The notes under the pieces: generated by a model
The model's database searches: none
What the model was told of the DNA's origin: nothing
The model's input: only the letters and a program-made list of their open reading frames with translations
Shown: positions 32,874 through 42,613 of the stretch, piece after piece
How the letters are laid out: every line of letters starts with the position of its first letter
How positions within the stretch are numbered: the first letter of the stretch is position 1
Source: Aristolochia californica
Taxonomy: Eukaryota; Streptophyta; Magnoliopsida; Piperales; Aristolochiaceae
NCBI GenBank assembly: GCA_029961685.1
Contig: JARWKL010000010.1
Location: 21,984,067 to 22,048,066 of the forward strand
Direction: 5' to 3'
DNA: 64,000 nucleotides
Made by a program: the position numbers and the translations under genes

Positions 32874-33289
32874 TGTTATGGACCAAATAGTGAGCCGAGT
32901 CAGGTTGAGACGCCATGGCTGAGTCAATTACCTTGACTAAGTCAGTTAAGTAGTCGTTTAGTTTATTTTCTGTTTTACGCTATTTGGGTTTAAATATGCC
33001 TCAGGGGCATTTTTGTAATTTTTGCCTAAACTCTTGTTGGCATGAACTTTAAATATGCCTTAGGGGCATTTTTGTAATTTTTGCCTAAACTCTTGTTTTG
33101 CGTGAACTATTTGTATGCATCGTAAGGTAATGAATGGGGAAGAAAAATCAGTAGGTTAAACAGTAGATTAAACGAGGTCAGGTTCTCCCTCTAATGAAGC
33201 CTAAGGGGGAGCTCCTTCATAAGCTCAAAAGATCACAACGATCCTTCTTATTCATCGTCTTCCTCCCTGTGTTAGATTCGGGCATACCA
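32874..33289 (+). repeat. 3' LTR of the gene-capturing element
   Basis: 416 bp, the same as the 5' LTR except for a 60-bp tandem duplication (33043-33108 repeats the 'tttaaatatgcct.aggggcatttttg' unit that precedes it). This accounts for the whole length difference. Confidence 0.88.
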
Positions 33290-33551
33290 GAATTTTGAAG
33301 GGATAATTAGGCTTGAGTAAAAGCAAGTCTGTGACTATCAAAAACATAAATTAAATCCCTCACAATGTGAAACATAAGATGTAACTTAGCTGATTAATGA
33401 GAGAACTTGCCAAATTGGCTTCAAATTTTGGTCCTCTTCAATATTAGTCGAACATGTTGTTGCTTGTAAGTAGAATTGAGTTTCCTATCCACTAGACTTT
33501 CATAACTTGATCAATTTTACTTTCAACCCTAGAATTACAGCTCTGATACCA

Positions 33552-33859
33552 TGTTGAATTCTAGGGTTTAATCCATAGGTAACTTAGTTTGAGAAGAAGA
33601 AGAACGATTAAAAAGAAGAAAGGAAAAAATAAGAGAAGAAGAGAATAAAAGAGCAAGGGCACGAGTTTGAGGAGAGATGCTTATGGTTAGAAGAGAGCTC
33701 GTTTATGAGTTTCTCCCCCCTCTTTTTCTTATTTATATAGGTGGGGCATGAATGCCCTAATACATAAGAATAAAAAAGAATACTTAAACTAATAAATAAT
33801 TATAACTTATGCAACTCACTCTCATAATTACACAAAATACCACTCAAACTTTGTTAACA
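33552..33859 (-). repeat. 5' LTR of another minus-strand element
   Basis: Begins TGTTGAATTCTAGGG after a primer-binding site in reverse complement (GCTCTGATACCA, 33540-33551) and ends GTTAACA. The minus strand has a TATA-like 'ctatataaataag'. Its internal region lies to the left and is interrupted by the 29639-33289 insertion. Its 3' LTR was not found. Confidence 0.7.
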
Positions 33860-34178
33860 CTCCCATGGATAAAAATTTCTCTCATACCATGTAATGTTTA
33901 ACTATATAAAAAAAATAAAAGATAAAAGAAGAAAGTGGAGAAACAAAGAGGCGGAAGATGACCTCTCATTAGGGATCAGAAAAATTCCTACCCTTTTTTT
34001 ATTAATCTTAGGTTATAAAAATATATGAAATAACTATAATACCCTTCACTAAAAATCACACATTAGTTTAGGTTTGATCGAATAACGAGGTTTCATTTCA
34101 TAATGGGCCACATCTCAATAAAACCCTACTAATAGAAAAACACTAACAATAGAAAAATCTGAAATATTATAACCCACA
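33860..34178. other. Unassigned AT-rich spacer
   Basis: No coding sequence or terminal repeats recognised. Confidence 0.4.
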
Positions 34179-35049
34179 TATTGATTTTCAGGACTCCATG
34201 GATTTAGCTCATAGAACAAAAAAAAAAGACACCCATTGGGAGAAAACAGGAGGAAGAAGAGGTTATGGACTTCTATTCCAACCTTCCCTTAAGCTCAATT
34301 TATAGATTAATGATCCTAAAATATTACAATAATACCCCTAAAACTTTAACCTAATTACATCAATGTCATCTCCATGAGATGACTCTTTCTTGACCATCCT
34401 GCCATCACTGTATGAGCCTATCGGCCTTCTCCTTGATCTATGGGCCTTGAGCCCATCTTCCACATCTCTTTGATGTGTGGGTCTTCATTGGTCTTATAGG
34501 CTTGGGCCATCTTCCAACACTCCCCCTCAAACTGGGGGTGAGAGAACATCATGAATTCCCAGCTTGCTGCAAATGGTGTATAAGATCTTCTCGTATAAAA
34601 TGGTAGTCCTCCGTATCTTCCAACACTCCCCCTCACGCTGGTGGTCTCTTCCATGAGGCCTAGCTGGCATAAGATAAGTGAGAGTAAAATCACTCCAAGT
34701 CGTATGACATTGCTCCATACTCCGGTCATAACTCATGTTGGATGTAGGGCGTATTCTTATCTTCTGTAGGTAGTGGGTCTATACGCAGTGCTCAGAAGTA
34801 TAATAAAACTCATCCATGACCATGTCCCTCCACAGGACACCAAGTTTCAAATGGTAGGAGTAATAAATGCCAATTAAGGGGGTAATGGGTAATTACCCAT
34901 AAGATAATATTTTGGGGCCACCTTAGCTTCCTTCATCATCAAAATAGCCAATGCTGATAAAAATCAGCAATTGAGAAGTGCTTCTTCAATAATGATGTCT
35001 CATCCAAAGAGATACAATAACAACAACTACAATGGGCCTAACCCATCGG
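34179..35049 (-). mobile_element. Family A element, 3' LTR plus 3' internal part only
   Basis: The LTR at 34179-34519 and the antisense polypurine tract (ctccccctcaa) match 2970-3459 and its border. The next 500 bases follow the family A internal region closely, including the minus-strand relic peptide ICSKLGIHDVLSPPV (about 34535-34580) from a copia polyprotein end. The element stops near 35049 at a junction with AT-rich DNA. The same junction recurs at 60380, so the truncation predates the duplication. Confidence 0.8.
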
Positions 35050-36190
35050 AGGCGAGTTGAACTGGATGAACCTGTTCGTTCACTTGAAGTCACTCCTGAG
35101 TAAAGTGGGTGAATTAGGATTTCTACCAAATTCCTTGTTCATCCACTTTCCCTCGTGTCGACGCTCCCTCTGCTTGCTCGCTATCGGCCTCCCTCGCATC
35201 ATTAATTTCTACTATGTAAAAATCTATCTTATGTTATTAATAAAATATTATATTATATTTATTTATTATATTAATTATTTTTATTATATATTAAATCAGC
35301 GATTTAAGAGTGATAATTAAAACATTATTAAAATAAACCTTTGATCATGTATTTTTTTAATTATCCTATTTTTATAATTAATTAAACCCATAAATTTTTA
35401 CTTTTTGGCAATATATTATTAATTTATACTATGTAAAATTTTTTTTAATGTTATTAATAAAATAAAATATTTATTTATTTATTATATTAAATTTTTTTAT
35501 TACTATATTAAATTAGTGATAATTAAAATATTGTTAAAGTAAGCATTTGATCAAGTACTTTTTTTAATTATTCTATTTTTATAATTAATTAAACTAATGA
35601 TTTTTTTATTTTGTGAAAATATATTATTAATTTATTTTGTGGGGGCATGGATTGAAAACCTTCGACTTGTTGGTTCATCTACTCTGGTGTGTCAGAGGTT
35701 AGATGAAAATTTCATCTCTTTTTAATTAATTATTTTATTTTATATTTGGAGGTGGGAGGAGGAAAAAGGGCAACGACGTGCTTCGGGTTTGTCATCATCC
35801 GACAAGTGGCTATGCACAAAACCGTAAAATCTCTCTAGTCTTTTCTATTTAGTTTCTTATTTGGATGCACTAAAAAAAAGATAAAAACTAAATATTTATA
35901 TATTTTGTTAAAAATATAAATCAAAATTAAGTCCATCGATTAAAAAAATAGAGAAGGAATAGAATTTTTTTTACTTGTTTAAAAATATCTATTCATATAA
36001 AGTGAGTAAGCACGATTCAAAATGTAATTGCTTTTGACATTAATCTAAGAAAATATATAATATTCACAAAAAATAGAATAAACTTTCTTTAGGGTTATTT
36101 ATGCTCGTTGACATGTATATACGAATATGATAATATTTTCTATTTTGATTATAAAATAGTATATACTCGTAGAGTTTTCTAAAATAAAGA
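35050..36190. repeat. AT-rich segment, left part of the duplicated block
   Basis: Starts with a 160-bp GC-balanced piece (ttgaactggatgaac...ccctcgcatcattaattt) present three times in the window (35050, 58468, 60381). It continues as very AT-rich DNA with two internal repeats of 'taattatcctatttttataattaattaaac'. No gene. It matches 58468-59830 almost throughout. Confidence 0.75.
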
Positions 36191-37490
36191 ATAATATTTT
36201 TTAAAATAAAAAGTAAAATAATTATTACTAATAGATAGTTTTCAAATATAAAACAATAAGATAAACATAGTAATTCATATCTTATATAATAATTATATTT
36301 ATTTTATTCAAATTTATTATTTAAAATAAAGAATAATAACTTTTACAATAAAAATAAAATAATTAAGACTAATAGATAGTTTTCAAATATAAAACTATAC
36401 AATATGATTACTATAATATGTAAGATAAACATAGTAATTCATATCTTATATAATAATTATATTTATTTTATTAACATTTATTATATAAAATATTGAATAA
36501 TATTTTTAAAAATAAAAAGTAAAATAATTATTCTAATAGATAGTTTTCAAATATAAAACTATACAATATGATATACTATAATATGTAAGATAAACAATAG
36601 TAATTCATATCTTATATAATAATTATATTTATTTTATTAACATTTATTATTTAAAATATTGAATAATATTTTTTAAAATAAAAAGTAAAATAATTATTTC
36701 TAATAGATAGTTTTCAAATATAAAACTATACAATATGATATACTATAATATGTAAGATAAACATAGTAATTCATATCTTATATAATAATTATATATATTT
36801 TATGAAAATTTATTATTTAAAATAAATAATTTTTTTGCTTAAAATAAAAATAAAATAATTTTTTCTAATAGATAGTTTTCAAATATAAAACTATACAATA
36901 TGATATACTATAATATGTAAGATAAAAATAGTAATTCATATCTTATATAATAATTATATTTATTTTATTAACTTTTATTATTTAAAATAAAAAGATATTA
37001 TTGCCAAAAATAAAAATAAAATAATTATTTCTAATAGATAGTTTTCAAATATAAAACTATGCAATATGATATACTATAATATGTAAGATAAACATATTAA
37101 TTCAAATCTTTTATAATAATTATATTTTTTTACTAAAATTTATTATTTAAAATAAAGAATAATAATTTTTACAATAAAAATAAAATAATTATTTCTAATA
37201 GATAGTTTTCAAATATAAAACTATACAATATGATATACTATAATATGTAAGATAAACACAGTAACTCATATCTTATATAATAATTATATTTATTTTATTA
37301 ACATTTATTATTTAAAATATTGAATAATATTTTTAAAAATAAAAAGTAACATAATTATTTCTTATAGATAGTTTTCAAATATAAAACTATACAAAATGAT
37401 ATACTATAATATGTAAGATAAACATAGTAATTCATATCTTATATAATAATTATATTTATTTTATTAACATTTATTATTTAAAATAAATAA
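36190..37490. repeat. AT-rich tandem repeat, about 165-bp unit, about eight copies
   Basis: The core 'atagatagttttcaaatataaaactat' recurs at about 36231, 36372, 36536, 36703, 36868, 37034, 37198 and 37364, seven of the eight intervals or fewer being 164-167 bp (the first is 141). Each unit also has 'gtaagataaacatagtaattcatatc' and 'ttatataataattatatttatttta'. The matching array at 59830-60232 has only three cores. Confidence 0.88.
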
Positions 37491-37912
37491 ATATTATTGT
37501 TATAGTAATAAAGGACTTCTCTTAACTTGAGTAAGAAAGAGATAGGGTTAGTGCACCCAGCTCTAGCTCTAAAAAAAACCAGTGGTGGTATAATAATAAT
37601 TAATAATAATTTAAAATATACTACAAATGATGTATATACTTGCTTTCAAATCTACGTTTATACTTTTAAATAACAAGAAGAAATTATGGAAGATTTGAAA
37701 ATCTAGGTTAAAATAAAATTCAATTTAAATGATAGATGTTCAGCAATTCAGCATATTAGTACCTAAATTAAAACATGCTCGTAACAAACGCTAAGATCCC
37801 GAAGAAACCAAAGAAAAAATACCATCACAATGGAACAGAAACTAGCATTTTATTTGCTTTAATCAACAAAAGTTTCTGAACAATCAACAATATACACTTT
37901 TGATTCCTTTAA
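37491..37912 (-). other. 3' flank of the RING gene
   Basis: The region next to the RING stop codon has a minus-strand AATAAAAT (reverse complement of attttatt near 37849) as a plausible poly(A) signal. The rest is unassigned. Confidence 0.4.
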
Positions 37913-38584
37913 TCAGCTAATCAGGGAGGATCTGCGGAGAGGACATGTCGTCGCTCTCCTCAACCATGGAAGGAGGCACTCGCTGTGGAACACATGCGAG
38001 CATGGAGTCTCCGTCACCTCCTTCCTCGATCCTGCTAACTCTTCCATACAAACTGCGCAAGTCTCTCCGACAGCTATCTCGCTGACCTCCTTCACCTTCA
38101 TGTTCTGGCCCACAGAAGCCGGCGGCATTGACTCAGGCTCCGCGGGAAACAGTGGCTGAATGTGGATTTCCAACATCTCACTCACATCAATAGCCACATC
38201 CAACCTCGTACGCCCATTCCTCCACGTGATCTCCGCCAAATCACCTCCAACAATATAGAGATGTGCAAGGAGTTGGGCGTACGCGTCGGCGCTCAAGGAG
38301 AAGTGGTCCAGTATTCCGGAGGCCGCATTCTGCCAGCGACTCCGATCCAACAATAAGGAAAGCGGCAGACGAAAGCTCATGGCCGGTATGAGGAGATTAA
38401 CTTGTTCAATATGGGCTCCCTCCGGCATAGGACGCATACAGAAGACTTGATGGCAGATTGAGATAACCGCCATGGGATCGTTGACAGGGGCTTCAAACGA
38501 TTGGTTAAAACTCATTTCAATAGACACAGGTTCTTCAGGGGTAAGAAGGGCAGGAACAGGAGACGCAGCGGGGTAATCAGCCAT
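37913..38584 (-). CDS. RING-H2 zinc-finger protein with a missing last zinc ligand
   Basis: 223 codons from MADYPAASP at 38584. The frame stays open upstream to an ATG at 38734 (273 codons), but that part is a low-complexity Ser/Phe/Leu region translated from tandem repeats, so I prefer the inner start. Residues 1-160 have no family I recognise. The RING-H2 finger is C-terminal: CAVCMEEL, then CSHVFHSECLLPWL and TTCPLRRSSLIS. The usual end is CPLC, and here the last ligand is Arg (CGC, one base from Cys TGC). RING-H2 proteins are normally E3 ubiquitin ligases that recruit an E2 enzyme. With this ligand gone, activity is doubtful. No signal peptide or membrane helix is evident in the inner form. 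It is intronless and divergent from the DUS2-like gene, with start codons about 0.5 kb apart. Confidence 0.75.
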   Translation of the reverse strand: MADYPAASPVPALLTPEEPVSIEMSFNQSFEAPVNDPMAVISICHQVFCMRPMPEGAHIEQVNLLIPAMSFRLPLSLLLDRSRWQNAASGILDHFSLSADAYAQLLAHLYIVGGDLAEITWRNGRTRLDVAIDVSEMLEIHIQPLFPAEPESMPPASVGQNMKVKEVSEIAVGETCAVCMEELAGSRKEVTETPCSHVFHSECLLPWLRRATTCPLRRSSLIS

Positions 38585-38585
38585 G

Positions 38586-38800
38586 AAGGCTACTGAAGAA
38601 GAGGAACGACTGGAGTGGGCCACTGAAGAAGAGGAAGGGGCCACTGAAGAAGAGGAACGACTGGAGTGGAAGAAGAGGAAGGGGCCACTGAAGAAGAGGA
38701 ACGACCGGAGTGGAAGAAGAGGGGAAGGGGCCACTGAAGAAGAGGAACGACTGGAATGGAAGAAGAGGAAGGAGCAGTTGAGTTTGAGTGGAAGAAGACG
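38586..38800 (-). repeat. 21-46 bp tandem repeats at the RING gene 5' end
   Basis: Five imperfect copies of a unit built from 'actgaagaagaggaacgactggag' and 'tggaagaagaggaaggggcc'. Minus-strand translation gives HSSRSSSSVAPSSSS-type repeats in one frame and FHSGRSSSS or LLQWPLP in others. Because unit lengths are not all multiples of three, the reading frame drifts along the array. The duplicate at 60605-60775 has a different copy arrangement. Confidence 0.75.
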
Positions 38801-38856
38801 GAGAAGCTGCTGGATTGGAGTTCAGAAAGCGCGGGAAGAGTACGCAAGCTGAGCCC

Positions 38857-38866
38857 TTAATTTATA
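38857..38866 (-). promoter_or_regulatory. TATA-like box for the RING gene
   Basis: The minus strand reads CTATAAATTAA about 275 bp before the inner start codon and 125 bp before the outer one. It is conserved in the duplicate at about 60863. Confidence 0.5.
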
Positions 38867-39118
38867 GGCGAACAGAGTTTAACCCCGCAGTTAGTTTAGA
38901 AACCGCGTAGTTAGTTAAGATCGTTCGAGTTTAAATCTGGCGGTGGAAGATGAAGGCGCTCCAGAAGATCAACGGCTGCGATGCCTCCTTCAGCAGCGCC
39001 AGCGGGAAACGGTCACTTGCCCTCTTGATTTCCCCCGCCCCAAGGCACGAAAAGAAAGAGGGCGAGGGACTCTGGTCTGTGTTGATTCGATTCGTTACCA
39101 AGCTGCCTGCAGACGAAG

Positions 39119-39163
39119 ATGGAGTATGAGAACAAGCACGTCCTCGCCCCCATGGTTCGCGTG
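39119..39163 (+). CDS. DUS2: DUS2-like exon 1
   Basis: 45 bases, MEYENKHVLAPMVRV. The donor GTCAGT follows. The start is chosen by the family N-terminus. An upstream ATG-initiated frame (38949) is in another frame and shows no homology. Confidence 0.8.
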
Positions 39164-39276
39164 GTCAGTTGGCAGTACCATGCCTTTTTTTTTTTTTTTT
39201 CATCTTGCGGTTGATTCCTTCATTCTTTAGCTGTTTATTTGCCCTAAAGAGTGCTATCCCATTCTTGTGCATGTAG

Positions 39277-39459
<183 letters not shown>

Positions 39460-39686
39460 TAGAACTTGTTTTATGTTCTTTGATAATTTTTAATTTCCAC
39501 AGCTTGACTAGGAAATATTGTTTGTTTATCTAGGTGTATAGCATAGAGGAAATATGGTTCTAAGGTTGCTAGATCTTACTGGTAACAAATCATGTCCTCT
39601 GTTAACCGAGAGAAGGATACTGGTTTTACACAAATTCTTGTTCATTCTGTGGTAAAATCTCTTAAATAAATTCTGTTTTCTTCTAG

Positions 39687-39809
39687 AGTCTCTTGGTACT
39701 ACAGATTTTGTGGAGAAAGGAACGGCAGCTTTAGTTTTCAGGACTTGCGCCAAGGAGGCAGATTGGGTACTTCAGATTCCGTGAGGGCTCTTGCTGCTGC
39801 TCAGATGCT
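39687..39809 (+). CDS. DUS2: DUS2-like exon 3, frameshifted
   Basis: 123 bases. The first frame reads ESLGTTDFVEKGTAALVFRT, then CAKE. The end reads GTSDSVRALAAAQML one frame over. Between them 17 bases stand where the family needs about 33. Exon length confirms the shift: exons 1-3 total 274 bases, one too few modulo 3 for exon 4. The same change is in the second gene copy. Confidence 0.8.
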
Positions 39810-40004
39810 GTATGTTTATTCTTGTTGTATCTTAGATATAGATCAAGTTGTAAATAAGTAAATCTAGTTGGTGATCAATTACCGAGGCATTGCACTTAGT
39901 AAGTACTGGCCTAACTGGTCAATCATATGGAATTTATATAACTCTTACCTTTTCCAGTTATTATGCAAGATAACTTTGACAAGAAAAGGGTATTACCTAA
40001 CTGA

Positions 40005-40445
<441 letters not shown>

Positions 40446-42052
40446 GTAAACACTTCATATATTCCTAGTCATTTTTTTCTGAATGTTTGTTACAATAAAA
40501 AAATATTATTTCTTGTTGCGGTATATTCTGTCTTGATGGTTTATTCTAGTTTTATTTGGTGTTTCTTTGTACTTTTAGTGTTTATGTAGGAAATTGCTCA
40601 CCGATTCTTCCAAGTATTGTTTGCTAAGAATAATAAGTTGAGAAAATATTGAATGTTGTGTGCTATTTGAATGAAATGTGTAGGAGTAGATATTGTGGAA
40701 TAGATGATTTCTGAGAAGATTAACTTGAATATGCTTTGAAAGTTTGACTAGAATTTTGTATATCCGATATGTATCCTGATTTAACCCTTTGGAGTATCGA
40801 CTTATGTCGAAAATAAAAGCAAATAAAAAATCTGGAAATATATGCTCTTCAGCAATCCTCCATTTTTTAACAAAGTTTCAGACTGGTATTAGATTCCAAA
40901 CGAGTTTAGTGAACCCTTTTGCAATACTATAGATAAGGTACAAAATTCAGGACCTATTCTGTCTGTTGTATCTTCTCTCGTGAAACTTGAATTGGTATTT
41001 CCTCTTGTTTGCTTCATGTATAGGCCTGAAATTAAATTAGATTTAAAGAGGAAGATAAGTATTTAAGCACAAGCAAGGTTGACAACATGGTGACCTTACA
41101 GTGTATCTATTAGAAAGCAGTTGATGAATTTGTGGACATAATAAGCTGATAGAGTTAATCTCATCCTTTTTTTTTTTTTTTTTTAAAAAAAAAGGCTGGT
41201 TGAGTTGATAACAGGGAAATGAAGGATGAAAAAAGCACCATGATTTAGAGTTGTTTGTAGATCAGGCTAAAAAAAAAAAAGGCTGGTTGAGTTGATAACA
41301 AGGAAAAGACGGATGAAAAAAGCACCATGATTTAGAGTTGTTTGTAGATCAGGCTGTCAACACAGTTGCAATGCTTAAAAAATTGGCTTAGTGCATGTTG
41401 CCACCTCTATAGTGAACAATGCAATCTCCTACACTCAGGCATCATTATCTTAAAGGTCATTTTAAATGTATGTAATGACTTTACATAAATAATGTTACAT
41501 ATAGTGAAGATTTACATAGTCTAAGTATAATATATTCAAGCAAATTCACAGCAGGTTCTGGCGATATTAGTACTCGGTTCCACAACCATCTGAATTTTTA
41601 TCTGGTGCATAGGACATTAGATGTTTAGATATGCGATTACTTTTGAGTACTCCTAAGGGTATGCACCCCTAAAACGTCCTGATTAACCGGCCTCAACCTG
41701 ACCTCCTCCACATGGCAACGTGTTTTTATCTACATTCCTGCAATCTGGCTGATAAGAAATATATTCATGGGGTTCAGACATTTTTTGACATGGGTATAGT
41801 TGGAAATAGTCCCTCTCAATGTCCAGACTTTATGACTTTTGTTTCTGGTTGTCGTTTACTTTTTTTGTACTTAAACTAACTGAATTTATGCCCTTCAAAA
41901 AGTAGAAAAAGAGTTTATAAGTTGTAGTGAGAAGAGTGTTTTTCTCCATGTACTAATCTCTTACTTAAATGAATTTATAAGTGGGGAAAAGTGATTGACT
42001 TTCAGCCTAACCTGTTCCTATCAAATACAAACCATATCATCATTGTAAGATT

Positions 42053-42310
42053 TGTTAGTGGGAATTATTCTATATTGGTTAATAATTAGAAGAGTCATGT
42101 GGTTCTCAGTTGGGAAAAAGGCCCGGTTTTGCTATTTTAGTTTTTATGCTATATGTGTTATTTTTGTCTTAAACCCATTGTCCCTTTGAGTAGGTTTGTA
42201 TGTGAAGGGGAGTGTTAGTGGAAATAATCCCATATTAGTAAATATCAAGAAAAGTCATACGGATATTAGGTGGGAAAAGACCTGCTAACTTCGGTTGGGA
42301 TGGACCTGGA
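42053..42310 (+). mobile_element. Old TRIM-like element in unit A
   Basis: Two repeats beginning TGTTAGTGGGAATTATTC (42053) and TGTTAGTGGAAATAATCCC (42213), the second preceded by a purine tract (gtgaaggggag). They resemble the TRIM at 47914. Copies lie in unit B (from about 44347), unit C (from about 46212) and at 63958. Confidence 0.5.
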
Positions 42311-42613
42311 TCCTAATGTGTTCTAGAGCCTCATAATGCAAGAAGGGAGGAAACTATCTATCTTGTCTCCAAATCTATTAGTTTATAACTGAAACTACAT
42401 GAATATTGACTTTCAATTAGCACTCTGTATTACATAATATGATTTAACCTCTTAAGTTTCTTTACAAGGAAATGGTTTTTCATATACTCGAATAGTCCCT
42501 CTCAAGTTTGAGCATACAAGTTATAGATTTCCAACTTGTAATATTGTGAATGTAATTGTGCTGATGACAAGGCCTGGGTGAATATATCGGCAGACCACTT
42601 TTATTGAGAAGAG

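Larger units (their letters stand above)
29639..33289 (+). mobile_element. Gene-capturing non-autonomous LTR retrotransposon
   Basis: Complete structure: perfect target duplication GAATT (29634-29638 and 33290-33294), LTRs at 29639-29994 and 32874-33289, PBS TGGTATCAAAGC (29997-30008), and a polypurine tract (GGAGGGG) just before 32874. The termini TGTTATGGACC and the sequence before the polypurine tract (cttgaggacaagctcgttctccaggagggg) match the gypsy at 12719-17933. It is therefore a relative that has lost gag and pol. In their place the 2.9-kb body holds a GC-richer unidentified segment (30018-31170) and fragments of at least three host proteins (31177-32715). Nothing retroviral remains between the PBS and the LEDKLVLQE-like tail. 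Movement would depend on proteins from an autonomous gypsy. Confidence 0.88.

Noticed and set aside
36190..37490. CRISPR-like array
   Set aside because: Units of 165 bp are contiguous, AT-rich and without unique spacers, in a plant nuclear context.
38943..39230. 95-codon frame over DUS2 exon 1
   Set aside because: A different frame from the DUS2 start, running into intron 1 and a poly-T tract; no homology.
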